A stretch of 64,000 bases of DNA from assembly GCA_019155205.2 (NCBI GenBank), contig JAHNZQ020003148.1:1009459-1073458 (forward strand), in the 5' to 3' direction. The position numbers and the translations under genes were made by a program. Below are positions 1 through 12,497 of this stretch, in pieces. The stretch comes from Gracilaria vermiculophylla. Taxonomy: Eukaryota > Rhodophyta > Florideophyceae > Gracilariales > Gracilariaceae. Each line of letters starts with the position of its first letter. Position 1 is the first letter of the stretch. The notes under the pieces are model-generated. The model saw only the letters and a list, made by a program, of their open reading frames with translations, searched no databases and was not told the origin of the DNA.

Positions 1-545
1 CCTAGAGGTCGGACCTCTGACCCCCGGAGCTCTTCCGGGTAGAAAGCGCTTTCTTCTGTCTGCCTCCTCCTACGCTCAAGGAGAAGGTGCGTCGCTCTTT
101 ACGAGACTTCCAGAGGATGGTTAATGAACAAAGATATGCCTTCACCAGGTTAGCCCTCTCTGGTGTCTTGCAAGAAATTGCGCAACCTTAAACTGAAGTT
201 ACTTTGACCTGAAGGTACGCTGCAGACGAGCACCAATAAAGGTCTTGAGTTGAAGCAGAAGCTCCGTGAATGGTAGTTGCAATACAACTGAGCAGTGCCC
301 GCGCTCTCGGCGACACGAAGTGCCGCCACGCAAGCGTGCGAAAAGTGGGCAACTGCGTCGTGGAGGCGAATAAGAGAACTGTAGGTGGGGGATGGATAGC
401 GAAAACGAAAAACAACTCCGGTAGGGGGCCCCGTTCCCCTTTCCGAAACGGAAGCGCTTATGCGGAGAGAGGTTTCCGCACCAGGTTGGTGCGGTATCTT
501 CTGATGAAGTTTTCCGGGACGTTAACTCGCGGCTTCACCGGAGGT
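1..545 (+). pseudogene. 3' end of the gypsy antisense ORF and its downstream flank, partial at the window edge
   Basis: From about 240 to 545 this stretch resembles 46195-46480, the DNA just downstream of the antisense ORF of the gypsy element at 42.9-53.4 kb. The resemblance includes a shared block around GGTAGTTGCA and the run of CCCC/GGGGCCCC near 425. Before it, about 70-190 reads on the plus strand as a charged helical tail ending in a stop near 190. That tail weakly resembles the C-terminus of the ORF ending at 46129. I read this as the truncated end of another copy, cut by the window edge. The similarity in the coding tail is weak; that in the flank is clear by eye. Confidence 0.45.
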
Positions 546-1334
546 AAGCCTGTGCCACGTCCCATCCGCGAAAGATCTGGGTCCCCGGATCAAAAGCTCG
601 TTATGGGTATCGTTCGCAACAGTCCAAACACCCGACCCAAAGTCAGGTTCTCACACAGAGCAACACCAACCAACTGCAGTACGCCACGACACCCCGTCCA
701 CAGGTGATCCCGCGGCACTCGCCAGGTCTTCCGACCAACACCTTTATCCGCCCTACAAACGTAAAACCGGTGGGGAGCCCGCTTGACAGAAACACCTGCT
801 TTGGATCAAGACGCCAGGCTAACGTCCCCGAAGTACCAGGAATCACCCAAAGTACTAAGGATCAACCGCTCGTCGCACTAGTCACCAAGTGATGACACAA
901 AACGCACAAACTGGGAATCACAAATCCCAGATCTCAGACCATCTGTTTAGACAAAACACGATACTGCCCAAACTTCAACGAAAAACGGTCCTGAACCTCT
1001 CGGATCAGAACCCGCACACACAACGCGGGTATCCATGAAACAAGAACAGAGGGAGACCGAACGAAAGCAGTAGCGATCAAAAAACACGGGCGAGAACGAT
1101 AACCGGAACACGATGACACGGCAGAACAAACGTCGAACCACTACCAACACAACGCTCTCAAGGAGGAACGCGAAACTGAAAAAAAACGACACCGATCAAC
1201 GATACGGTCAACACACCGGACGCAAAGGAACGATAGAGAGAACGAAGGAGCAAAGCGGGTGAACGGCGGTGAGGGAGAGCGGCGATACACAAGGGATAGC
1301 GGCAGAGGTCAGCGGGGCTGGGCCCATAACCTAC
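546..1334. other. repeat-derived DNA, no gene recognised
   Basis: Only short ORFs on both strands, none with recognisable motifs. By position it should be internal sequence of one of the two flanking gypsy fragments, but I could not align it to the pol region at 46.5-50 kb. Confidence 0.3.
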
Positions 1335-1974
1335 TGGAGGTCTGAATGGCAAGGGAAGGTTGTAGGGATATTAAGAATGTTTGCCAGCTCTGGCTTGGAT
1401 TTACTTGGAGGTGCCTCGACCACGACTTATATAGTGGCTCAGTCTAACCGACTAGGTTGCATCAGAAATTACACTACATAGGCGAGACACTCAATACTAC
1501 CAATCATATTCTAACATGACATAAATATACTAGGCACAATTCAATAATGTTTACAACAGCAAGGCATAACAAGGCATGACAGTTCCGTACACTCACGAGA
1601 CCATGACAGTGCACAAATTCACTCAACCACCTTACACTCTCTGTATTCCGCCACCACTCGTATCCGTACAGCAATGTGTGTCTATAATTAATATAACGAG
1701 GCACATTACACCAAACCATATCTGGTGTTAATCAAGCTGAGTCTGCAATGTGTACACCTGGAATCCGTATGGTAGTGAACAACGTGACGAAAAGCACAGC
1801 TGTCCCCGTGTATCAACAAAAATCCTTCTTTTTCCAAATGCATGTAGTAACAACATACTTCGCGTCTCAGAGACAGCAACTCAGTTTCTCTGACACACAG
1901 AGGCAACATACAACACAGCCCATGGTTCCCGGAACATTTGGTATTCATTGACAGCATAGGCACTTCGTCCAACA
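1335..1974 (-). repeat. 640-bp LTR-like repeat, copy a (minus orientation)
   Basis: Matches 4953-5592 in inverted orientation over its whole length; both copies are 640 bp. Read on the minus strand it starts TGTTGG and ends CCTCCA, so it has the TG...CA ends of an LTR. A TATA box (TATATAAG on the minus strand, 1425-1434) sits about 95 bp before the 3' end, as expected for an LTR promoter. No matching 5-bp target duplication was found. It interrupts the antisense ORF copy at 1975-3257. Best read as a solo LTR of a second LTR-retrotransposon family; a long non-autonomous repeat is the alternative. Confidence 0.6.
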
Positions 1975-3257
1975 GAGGCTGCGTCTCGACATCAGAAGGC
2001 GCTGCCACGTCCTATGACAAAGCCGGTAACGGAAGAGGTATGTCAGCCGCCAGACACTCAAAAATGAATTCAATGTCGGGGACACTGAGCCGCGGCACCG
2101 GAGGAAACTGAGACGGGGTAAGAAGGGGAAAGGCCGGGTGGTCTCGCCCATCATCGTCTCCATTAGGGCTCCTCGCAGCGGGGTGAAACCGGTTTCCGCT
2201 ATGGTCATACCAAAGGAAGCCCGGCGTATCGCTCCGCGCCATCGGCAGCTTGTAATACCGGAGCTTTTTCGCATCTGATTCGCTCCACGCGGTGCCCTTG
2301 AGCAGGATCTGAACTCCGAAGGAGCTCAGGACCTGGATAATTGAGGCAGACAAGGGGAGGAAAAGTTCCGCGGTGGGCTTTTACGAGGAATCCCAGTAGA
2401 CGCGACCGTCGTGGCACCGAGTATAGGCAGTGACGCTTTCGTCCACTGCCTGGAGATAAGCCATTAGGGTGCCGTCCGCTATTTCTTTCAAGGCGATTAA
2501 AATGACGAGCCGCCATATGAAGTCATTTGAGTCCAGAACCTCCGAAAGTGATATACGCAAAGGTACTGGGCACTGCCACATAGATGTGCAGGGATACGCA
2601 TTGGTCCCTCCAGGAGTCGTTCACCTTGAGATAGTACTTCGGCCATTGCCCGGAAGGCATGTCATGGAATTCCGAGTTGTGCCAACCGTAGAAACATCCA
2701 AAGGCGTTCCACACTCTGGTCTCATCTGCGAGGTGCGTCCCCCAACGGTTGCGGGTGACCCAGTAGGGGCGATCGTAAGGGGGATTGAAGGGCAGCACCG
2801 CAAGCGCAGAACGCCTATCGGCGATACTTCAGCGCCGCCCCGCTGGCTGGTGTGCGCTTTTCTTGTGGAGAATTAATTGGAGTCGGGTCTGGATCTCACG
2901 CTGTTCGGCATATCTGAAGTAAAGAGTATTGCAGTGCCCCACGTGGGTTGGAGCGTTGTCACCTTACACCGGGGTTTGGAGCCAGTGAGCTCGAAAGGCG
3001 TGCACCCGGTTCCGCTTCTAGTCGTTCCAAGCAACCTCCGGTACGGCGAGGATGCTCATTACCTGAAGATACGGTGCGAAAGGGTAGATGTAGTCCTCCA
3101 CGGGGCACGGGAGACTGGCGCGCCTGTCGTGGAAAGGCATGCAGACCCGCGCGGCACGATGGTCGAAGTGTCCCCATAGGCGGGATGGTGCACCAGTGGA
3201 GGTGTGATACATCTCAGGATGGGGGTGAGACGTAGGAGCCTCTACTGGAGACGTCAT
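1975..3257 (-). pseudogene. degenerate antisense ORF of gypsy element, copy 1
   Basis: Minus-strand coding remnant in several frames, homologous to the plus-strand ORF at 44250-46129. Shared pieces include a start context ending in TLGMTS, a VAWND motif (near 3020), NRNRWGT and LADETR motifs (near 2720-2750), YYLK.N.SWRD (near 2625), AYLQA.DE..T (near 2450) and a DGR near 2400. It is broken by frame changes near 3018 and 2523-2580, by in-frame stops near 2380 and 2012, and then by the LTR-like repeat at 1335-1974. It starts 721 bp inside the LTR at 3979-4531 and runs away from it, antisense to the expected gag/pol direction. The protein family is not recognised. Confidence 0.55.
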
Positions 3258-3978
3258 TCCGAGGGTAATGTATTTAGCAGAACGACGACTGATTATGTCG
3301 TAGCATCTGAGGAGATCCAACGGAGGCCACTAAAACAGAGGCCGGCGGTTATAAGACCGACTCGGGAGGGGGTCGCGTGAAAATTCCATCGTGGAATGCG
3401 CGGAGAAGAGCGACAAAGGAGCTGTAAAGGAATTACGGAGCACCATGGCAAGGAACGAGTTCATATCTAATGCAGATCGATGGAGGTGTAGGAGAGAAGA
3501 TTATGAGATAAGAAGTCTTCACGGGGGATGAACGAGTGGACGCGATGAGTCTGGCGTCCCCCAAAAGAGATCCTCGAAGGAATCGGAGCGTCGAGCGACG
3601 TGAGGTAATTGGCGAACAGGCCAGACCGACCCACGCCCCTGTGACGAACGTAGAACGAATACGCCGCACGGAGCACACTCGGGTTGCGTCGAAGATCACA
3701 CCGCCAACTGGCGTTGTAGCACCAGCGGGATGCGCCAAGAAGGGGTAGACGAGACTGGGTTAAGAAGAGCTAAGAACCCAAAAACCCCTTAAAGAAGATA
3801 CGTGAACCTGCGATTAATACGCCGCGCGTGGTTGCAGAAGTAGGAAGGAATGCCTGAGGGAGAGAATTTGTCACATCCCAGGAGGCCACTCTGACAACAA
3901 CACCGATAGGAGCGGCTTAAAGACCACGCTACGGAAAGATGCATCTCGGGATCATGGTGCAACTCAGGAAAGGGCGTA
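3258..3978. other. spacer between antisense ORF and 3' LTR, copy 1
   Basis: 721 bp that align by eye with 43501-44249 in the other copy. Both share the block next to the LTR (a CCTTTCCTGA core) and a later block around CTCGTTCATA/TTCTCTCC. It probably holds the promoter and leader of the antisense ORF plus the 3' untranslated region and polypurine tract of the sense element. Short ORFs here are not conserved between copies. Confidence 0.4.
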
Positions 3979-4531
3979 TGTAGTACAGTGGATCCCAAGG
4001 TGATATATTGGTGTGTTTTTACGATAGGATATTCCTAAGGAGAGCACGTATTTTATTAACTGAGCCATGCGAAGCACAGCTCGGCACCAGTGCTCTATAG
4101 TACCCTTGAGGAACGGTTGAACTTTGATTTATTTTAGTTAATTGGTGCAGGTAATTACTACAGTAGGGAGACCTGCCTAGGTGGGCTCTCGGCGTGGTAA
4201 TTGACCTGCCAGTCGACCTCCTTCTCTGTGGAAGTAAACCAAGCACCCTTGAGTGTACGTCTATTTTTCTGGTTGGAGAGTCCCTTCGAAAATCCTTAGG
4301 TTTCTAAGCCACTGATCCCCAGATCGCCTCGTAGCAACGCCTGAAGGAGCATTGTCCGGCAAGTGAACCTCCCTCTCCGCTTAGTGTTTGCGGATCCCAT
4401 TTCCGAATTTCCCCGGCTCGTGACAGCGAGTACTGGAGACCACCCTCAGGAACTCGCCCCTTTGGAGTCAACACAAAAACCTAACGGACGTCGTGCACTA
4501 CCACCTCGAAAGGGGAACTGACGGTACGACA
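3979..4531 (+). repeat. gypsy-family LTR, copy L1 (gag/pol orientation +)
   Basis: 553-bp LTR starting TGTAGTACAGTGGATCC and ending in GACGGTACGACA. It belongs to the same family as the LTRs at 14616, 42948, 52882 and 59106. The short inverted ends TGTAGTAC/GTACGACA fit an LTR. In this orientation gag and pol would lie to the left, so it is the 3' LTR of a plus-oriented element whose remaining interior is the antisense ORF region at 1975-3978. Confidence 0.75.
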
Positions 4532-4952
4532 CTTAGCCGTATGGAATCCGACAAAAACCTTCCCAGCATTGCCTCTCTAAATATTATCCTCTGTTTCATC
4601 CATGTTTCAAATAAAATTTGGGCCATGTAGGATTCTAGGGATATTTTTGCAAGCAAAAAAAGAATCATAAAATGTCTTTACATGGGCATGGCGAAACGTC
4701 ATTCTTGTATGACATGATTTCAAGGAGAAAACCCAATCGCTCGACGGGGACCCATTTCCAAACATCGGACGACCATTATCTGCGATTCTTATTGCAATTG
4801 ACGCTCTTCCGTTGGCGCCAACTGCAGCATTTCGACCTGGTGCCTCCAGATCATGATTCAGAACATGCATTTTCCGTTTTTGGAATATCTTGTTCATTAT
4901 TAGTGCTGTAGCCCTTTGAAATGAATCAAATTTGTATTAAGTGTCCAGATTA
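4532..4952. other. intergenic, no feature recognised
   Basis: Just over 400 bp of AT-rich sequence between two LTR-like repeats, with short non-conserved ORFs on both strands. Nothing supportable was seen. Confidence 0.4.
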
Positions 4953-5592
4953 TGCTGGATAAAGTGCCTGTGTTGTCACTGAAAACCAAATGTTCCGGGG
5001 ACCATGGGCTGTGTTGGATGATGACTCTGTGTTTCAGAAAAACTGAGTTGCTGTCTCTGAGACGTGAAGTATGTTGTTGCTACATGCATTTGTGAAAAAA
5101 AGGATTTTTGTTGGTACACGTGTGCGGCTGTGGCATTCGGCATGTTGTTCAATACCATTTGGTATCCAGGTGTACACATTGCAAACTCAGCTTAATGTAC
5201 ACCAGATATGGTCTGGTGTAATGTGCCTCGTCATGGTAACTATACACACACATTGCTGTATGGACACGAGTGGTGGCGGAATACGAAGAGTGTGAGGTGG
5301 TTGAGTGAATTTGTGCATTGTCATGCTCTCGTGAGTGTACGGAATTGTCATGCCTTGCTGTGCCTTGCTGTTGTGAGCATTATTGAATTGTGGCTGGTAC
5401 ATTTATGTCATGTTACAATATGATTGGTAGTATTAAGTGTCTCACCTTTGTAGTGTAATTTCTGATGCAACCTAGTTGGTGCCACTGAGCCACTTTATAA
5501 GTCGTGGCCGAGGCACCTCCAAGTAAATCCAAGCCAGAGCTGGCGAACATTTTTACCATCCCTCCAACCTTCCCTTGCCCTTCCGACCTCTA
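4953..5592 (+). repeat. 640-bp LTR-like repeat, copy b (plus orientation)
   Basis: Inverted partner of 1335-1974, same length. It starts TGCTGGATAAAG and ends GACCTCTA. The TATA box TTTATAAG is at about 5494-5501, some 90 bp from the 3' end, in the position expected for an LTR promoter. Short ORFs inside are mirrored in copy a but are not gene-like. No target-site duplication was recognised. Confidence 0.6.
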
Positions 5593-8500
5593 ATATATTA
5601 TTCCGGAAGACAAACCAATCGTCCTACAAATACGGATTATTGCCGTTTGCTTGGCAACTAGCTCAATCACTTCTTTGCATTTCGTGCGAAGTATTTTCTC
5701 TCGTTTCTGTCCTGTGAGGTTAATATGCGATTCCTCACGCATTGACGCCACCATCTATCACTGACGTAATTCTCTGGTACTACAAAAGCATATTGAAGCT
5801 ATTCAGAAAAATAGACTTACAATAAGTATATGTTTGAAGGGGTCTTTTATCATCAGAAAGCCTTACAGAGTGTTTGGGTATATCATAGCGCTATATACTC
5901 TTTTCAGAACAGAAATTGGACGAAAAAACTATCAAAAATGGCGCTGTTTTTGTTGTAAGGTACCATGGCTTTGCTGTATTTCTTTCTTTGTAGACTTGAA
6001 CTATATAGATCCGAAACAAAGACTTGTGCATTGTTGCAATCCGAATCAAAGTAGGCAGCAACTGAGAAAATCGGGAAGGCTTTACATGTCTATAACGATA
6101 CGTCATGGCCTTTTTCTTAATAGTGCACCACTTCTGACGATACTCCACTTCGATTCTTCCGGGAGATACATACTACAAACCCATTACATAAGATTACATA
6201 AATAATTTAGAAGTTTGGCAGAAAAAGACCCGTTATGTTTGGATAGCGAGAGACTGCACCAAATGGGTCATGAGCTTTATGTGTAATCGAAAACCGCACA
6301 CCATGGAAAGGATCTAAAACCAGAAACATCTCAATTCTTAAACTTAAGATTACAAGATACTGTACAGAGAATATGGGAGTGAGCCTAGTACGCAACTTCT
6401 GTGAGCAATGTAACTAATTAATGCAATAAGATCTCCAAATAGAAGACAAAAGAAATTTATTATCTGTGTTGATCGAGCCAGCATTTAGAATAATATTGGT
6501 AGAGAATGATCCGTAGACTGACTGCAGTAAAATAGTAGTCAAGCAAAAAGCCCCAGAGAAAACGAGATCAGACAGATTGGGGACTAAACTGCGAGCTGTA
6601 CATAGAAACATCAGCATTTGCGATCTAGTCAGAAGGTATTCAGTTTTGACAAGAAGAAGTATGGAAATGAGTTCAAGCATTTTAATAAAATGTTGTGGAG
6701 CTTCAACATCTTCATACTCTCTATATTTGTTGACAGGGCACATTACGTTAACCCGGCACTCTAGTTTCTCTTGTATGTTGGCATCAATCAAAAATATCTG
6801 TGCCATGTACGTCGAATAGTACTGCATGGCGCTTACTTTATGACGAGGCAGTATACGTCATTATCAATTTCCAATCACTCCATCTCTGCTTTACATAATA
6901 CAAAACACCATCCATTTATTTTATCTCTGGGTTCCGAAATTGTTCTCAGCTATGTAGTAATGTTATTCTTCCTTACTTTTTTGCATGAGGCAACTGTCAT
7001 GTTAAAAAAACAAACGAACAAATCTTTGATGCAAGGTGTCATTATCTGCTCTTGCCACAAATAACAGAGAATAATCGCTAAATTGAAACCTATAATAGAC
7101 ACATTATTGAATAAAAACTCTTCACAACCTAATTTGCACCAAACGTCTACCTATCCTGCACATAAAACTCAAAACTTTGAAATAAACGTTTCTGCAACGA
7201 TTTGAAGTATAGAGAGGAGAACTTTTATGGATAAGGAATAGCAGCAAATGACGATCTACATATAAAATAAGAAGAATATCTCTATCATAAAGAACCAGTA
7301 TGTCCATGAGCTACATGTGAGTTTCTTTCTTCTCAGCTATGTCCAGCAAGAAGAGATGGATAAGTAGAAAGAGTTGGAAAAGTCTGAAAAGTTGGAAGAG
7401 TTTAAGAGTTCACCCGAGAAGAACGATGTTTCTAAAAAGTACCAGATGACAATGATTGGACACTTGTTTTGCTGAACAACAAATCGCTATTTTTCTAAAC
7501 ATGTCTAGACAAATTCTAGCGCTTCAGGGATCCATGCCTTTTTATGGCCCCAAAAAACTAGTCCAGCCGCAAAAGAAAGAATTATGAAGAACTTTGTCAA
7601 CCTCTTTATCGTCCAGAACTTGAAGTGTACTTCCGGTCATGCCCCAATACCTCTGAGATTATAAGACAAAACAACTCATCCCCTAACCGTCATATCAATG
7701 TGCAACTTGTATGCGATTTGATTAATATATATATATATTTTTTCCGCCAAGCCGGAAGCCGATGATGGACCCTCCTTTGAGCCTTTCTTTTCTCTCGTTT
7801 TAAAATGTATGTCATGTTCAATGCAGTCATTCTAAGGACAACAGTATATCTTATCATCCATTGTAGACGTTTTCAATCTTCAGCTTTGGATACGGGTGCT
7901 CACTTCCGGAGTTAGCAATGAACCAAAAACAAGTCAACAAATACTACTTGTAGAATAAAATATTGCAAGGAAAAATACCCTGATAGAAACTCTCATTATG
8001 GATTGGAACCAGTGCTATATGAAATATGTCAGTAATATAATAACGAATCAGACTCTACAGATGACAGAGGATAGCTTTTAAACACTTTCTTTCCCGCTTC
8101 AGGACAACAACACAACTCCAGACGAAGACAAAACAGAAACTGGAAATAACGGGGGAGGCATTTTTTATAAGTCGCTCAGTTTCTATGCTGTGGAAATGTA
8201 ATCCGGTTTTTAACTGGAGGGCATGCCGCCCTCCAGGACAGCAGTGATTAAAAAGTACTTACATGAAACCCACTTCCATTAAACCAAATTTTCTCGCTTG
8301 AAATCGGTATTTTAACATGTGAACTTTCGCTCCATAAATCGCAAGAGCCTATCACATTCGTCTCATGTTTTTTACTTAACAGAGTGTAAATTATTGGAAC
8401 CCTCTTCCAACAGGTTACGTTCAACTGCCTATTTTTAGGAATTCATTTTAAAAAGCATCGACTTTCGCAACGTCATCGTCGCAATAACTCAACTTTCATT

Positions 8501-8786
8501 ATAAAATAATATGATCCCTCAGAATGGAAATTACATCGACGAGCTCTCAAACTCATATTGAACGCCATAAATGCTGAAATTCACCTACGTTTGGGATTTG
8601 AATCCATTGACCATGAAAAGAATTGAAGTACAATTTTCACAATCAAACTGGTCTGCAAATGAACACGGTGAATTCTTATTGTACGCGAGTTCGTCTCGTC
8701 CCATTTAGATCAAAAAAATTATGCCGATAAAAGATATACAGAAACAAAACTTCGGGGGATGAACTTAAACTATTGTCATCCTAATA
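5593..8786. other. AT-rich intergenic DNA
   Basis: Strongly AT-rich, with many stops in all frames and a short TA dinucleotide run near 7726-7742. The longest ATG-started ORF (6414-6827, minus, 137 codons) is listed separately. No transposase, RNA gene or conserved coding block was recognised. Confidence 0.5.
6414..6827 (-). CDS. possible hypothetical ORF, 137 aa
   Basis: The longest ATG-started ORF in the AT-rich stretch. It has two hydrophobic patches (around residues 50-62 and 88-102) and no recognised motif or neighbour that would suggest a role. In DNA this AT-rich a 137-codon ORF can arise by chance, so this is listed only as a candidate. Confidence 0.15.
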   Translation of the reverse strand: MQYYSTYMAQIFLIDANIQEKLECRVNVMCPVNKYREYEDVEAPQHFIKMLELISILLLVKTEYLLTRSQMLMFLCTARSLVPNLSDLVFSGAFCLTTILLQSVYGSFSTNIILNAGSINTDNKFLLSSIWRSYCIN

Positions 8787-10065
8787 CAGTGCGTTTCAAA
8801 ATCATATCACGCCTAAAAACCGCGCCAAAGTAGTACTGTAGTGCGCCTTTTGCAGAGCATATAAGTAAAAACTGTTTCATAATCATAACAATACATCATC
8901 AACATCCATCAATATGGCTCGAGGATCACCTCTTTCGAGCTCCGAAAATCTTGAAATTGTACAATTGAAAGCTAACGGAAAATCGTATGCCGAAATTGGC
9001 GGACATTTGAAACGTCATCCTGCCAAAATTCTCCGATTTCTTAAAAACCCAGCAAGTTATGGAGAAAAAAAATCTACAGGGCCTCCCAATCTTCTCAGTT
9101 CAGCAGATAAGCGCGGTATTAAACGGGAACTGTGTCGATGGAAAGTTTCGTGCAAGAATATTGCAAAAAACTTAAACCTCAATGTATCTAAATCAACAAT
9201 ATGGAGGGAAATTAATAAGAAAAATTTGTTCAAGTATAAAAGGATGAGGAAAACCTTCTTTCTGGAAGAACATTATAAGCAAAAAAGAATTTCTTGGTGT
9301 GAAAACATGGCGCACTGAAAAGAGCAATGGAACACAGTAATACTTTCTGATGAAAAAAAGTTTAACTTGGATGGTCCAGATTGTTTTAAGTATTACTGGC
9401 ATGATCTTAGAAAGGAACGTTCAGAATTTCATATAAGACATTCTGGAGGCGGTTCTGTGATGGTATGGGCTGGTACATCAAAGTATGCAAAAACAAAAAT
9501 TGCCTTTATTGATGGAAATATGGACTCTGCACGCTATCAGGAAGTTTTTTATAACTACATGCTACCTTTTGGATATTGTGTACAAAAAGAAAATTTTGTT
9601 TTTCAACAAGATAATGCCCCGGTACACAAATCTAAATTATTGTCAGACTGGCTACAAGAAGCAAGCATTCATGTCATGGAATGGCCAGCGCGCTCACTGG
9701 ACTTGAACCCCATTGAAAATTTATGGGGTCTATTATCAAGAATGGTTTATGGCCATGGCAGGCAATTTAGCACAGTTTTTGATTTAAAAAACTGTTAAGA
9801 AATGCTGGGACAATATTTCAGTTTCGACAATTAATGGCTACATCAATTCAATGCCTAAACGTTGTATTAGCGTTATTCAGCAAAAAGGTGGGAAAAGTAG
9901 TTACTGAGTCGCCAAAAGAGACTTAAAGTTGATAAAGTTGTTATGTTTTTGAAACGGTTTTTGGACTTGAATTTATTTTGAAACTCAATTTTGTAGACGT
10001 ACAGTACCGAAATCATCATTTTTTTACTTTGACACCAACCTGTTATGATTTTAAAACAGACTGTA
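8785..10065 (+). mobile_element. Tc1/mariner transposon, copy 1 (1277 bp plus flanking TA)
   Basis: The element runs from 8787 (CAGTGCGTTTCAAAATCAT) to 10063 (its imperfect inverted repeat, ending AAAACAGACTG). It is flanked on both sides by the dinucleotide TA, the classic Tc1/mariner target duplication. It contains one transposase gene on the plus strand. A copy of almost the same length lies at 51049-52327 in the opposite orientation. Confidence 0.9.
8914..9906 (+). pseudogene. Tc1-family (DD34E) transposase, inactivated
   Basis: Starts at the ATG at 8914. The first part (to 9318) has an N-terminal helix-turn-helix region of the paired/Tc1 type. After an in-frame TGA at 9316-9318, where the other copy has a tryptophan, the same frame continues through SDEKKF, QQDNAPVHKS and LNPIENLW. 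The spacing between the second Asp and the Glu is 34 residues, so this is a DD34E Tc1-type catalytic core for cut-and-paste transposition at TA sites. A second lesion, a small indel near 9790-9800, shifts the frame before the C-terminus, which in the other frame runs to about 9906. The transposase is therefore not functional as read. Confidence 0.88.
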
Positions 10066-12497
10066 AGTACAAGCTTCTCAACCTGATCATATGCGCAGAG
10101 TTAGAAAATCAAACCAGAAGGCCGGACTCTGTTCTGTATGTATTGCATGAACGTGCCAAAAAGTCTGGACCGCTTACGTTGAAACATCAAAACTCTCACA
10201 TCCCAACTCCTAGATGAAATTGTTTCAAATCCAGAATTTTTTAAGGTATTATTTTTATGAGACTTCCAGCAAATCTTATTTTTGATCTACCCACACACTT
10301 CATCCCGGGCTCCTTCGCTTAGTTAAACTATTAAAACACAGTTTGGGAGACAATTTTGGAGTCCAAGGTCACCATCTTTGCCACCGAGTTTCCGGATTCG
10401 ATCAGGTGTGACCAAAAATGTGAAATTACCTAAACCAGATGGAAACTTATGATTCACGAGAGTGCTACCACACCTAAAACCTATCTTGTGTCGAGGGCAC
10501 TAGCTCTATCCGTTCATTTGAACAGTATCACGAGCCGTCACCTCTGAGCGTCTAGCACATAAGAAGTGTAAGCCCAGCCATTGACCTGTAGCTCATGCTT
10601 TTACTTGCTTTGATTCTAATGCTGAATTCAATAATAAAATTGATTTAAATCCTTCATTATTAATATAGAATTTTATACATTGCTTTCTAGAAGTTGTACC
10701 TGATTATTCATAACATTACACTCTTACGAAATCTTTCATGATTCCAAAACATAAAATATAAATCTTCACCTAAAAGCAATAAGGCTACATCCTGCCTCAA
10801 TGCAGTAAGTTCATGGAACCGCATGGAAGGGCTTTTAAATGCGAAACAATAATATCTTCTTCTACTAATAATCATCATTTTCGTAGAGGAAACCATTCAA
10901 AATCCACCACCTGTGAAATATTGAACCACACATGATATAACCATGTTGATATGATCAGAATTGCTTGATCTGCTTCTAGTTAATTTAAATGACATACTTA
11001 CACGACTGTAACCATGTTAGAGTGATTCTCGTAATACGACACTACAAGTTAGACGCTGAAAAGCAGAAGCCAAATAAACTAACGACTGGCATCGCCGCCG
11101 CTGCTTTCAGTAAACAACAACCAGTGTTCCGGCTCTGAGACTTCCGTCTGCGGCGATATTTGCCCCTAATCAAAACCTATCTAATGGAAAGCCAAAACTC
11201 ATCCGCTTTGCACGCCAATAAAGCCTACACTTGGGAGCATTTCTTACCGATGACGTTTTCCTCGCCGTTGTAAAAAGATTACTATACCAACTCTGCTTTT
11301 TACTGCTTTTGTGACATTACTCTTCACTGTACTGTAGTACATCCACTACCCGTGGATTACACAACCCTCCCAGCCAGCATTTTCCCTTCTTGTTCTCCCT
11401 CCTAGTAGAACTGGCAAACACCTCATACAACAACCTTGTGGGTATATGCTTCCCAAGCCTTTCTGGCCAAAGCAGAAGAGACGGCCTCGCCCATTATAAT
11501 CGTAATTTATCGTGCTGCTTTCTGAGAGGACCTTACCAGCTGCATCGCCTTTAGTAGATGAAAATAACGAACGTCTCCATGGGTTTTCCTCACTTGCGGC
11601 CTGTTGCACTACAACGAGTGTGCAATGGCGCGAACAGTTTCGTACAAATATTTTCGGCCACAACCGCTCATTCCGATGGGGATCGAGCTCATATCTAGGA
11701 AAGGAACTGCGTTTCTTGCGCCGCCGAAACCGTCTTCGGCTACCAATCAGGCCATAAAATCGGCTTTGGAGGCCCACTGGTCTTTGCGTCACCCAGACGG
11801 TTCGGACACGGCCTTTCAATGGTTTCGACAACTATTATGGGTTGAAATACTGTTTTTCTTCCATACCATCTTCTCTGGATTGTCAATAATTTGGTAGTTT
11901 GTTTTGTGGGAGGGAGGGGGAGGGTCGGGAACGCGTTTTACTCCTGATGAACGAGTTTCCAGGTATTTCTTGATAGTCATCGTCCAGATGCTGGGAATGG
12001 TTGATTGGCTAAACTATTTAACATGAGTTGCCTAAACTAACCGGTGGATAATAGTTTTTCTTTCGGATTTTCTTCTTCGACCGATCGGTATGTAACCACA
12101 AATTTCGGTATTGGAAGAGCCCGATGTGGAACAATACGCTCAAAGAGCAAGACACTTTGGTATACTTGGTCTTCACTGTGCTTGAAGAGCGCGAAAAAGA
12201 GGACAGCCACCAGTAAGAGTCCATAAGTACCAGAATTGACAGAGGCAATACCGTAACTGATTTGTGCGTAAGATGACCAATATGCCGACGATAGTGGTGT
12301 GAAAAGATTGAGTGTGAAGCTTGGAATGCAATTTAACTGTCAAAGCAGCTGAGAAACACGATGATAGAACGTAAAAATCACAGTTGTGAAATAATAAGCA
12401 TGAAATTGAAAGAGGAAAAAGAAGAGTTGTTCTGATGTGTGTTGTGCTATTTTTCAACTTGCGTTCCAACTTAGTCGGAATGCACCATATCCTTGAT
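10066..12497. other. intergenic DNA, no gene supported
   Basis: AT-rich to mixed sequence. Overlapping ORFs on opposite strands at 11346-11831 (minus, 161 codons) and 11604-11897 (plus) lack recognised motifs. They lie in one GC-richer patch, so at most one could be real. 12000-12497 probably belongs to the degenerate transposon-like region that follows, but nothing in it can be named. Confidence 0.35.

Noticed and set aside
11346..11897. Opposed ORFs of 161 (minus) and 97 (plus) codons
   Set aside because: No recognised motifs, mutually overlapping, and in a repeat-rich flank; neither could be supported.
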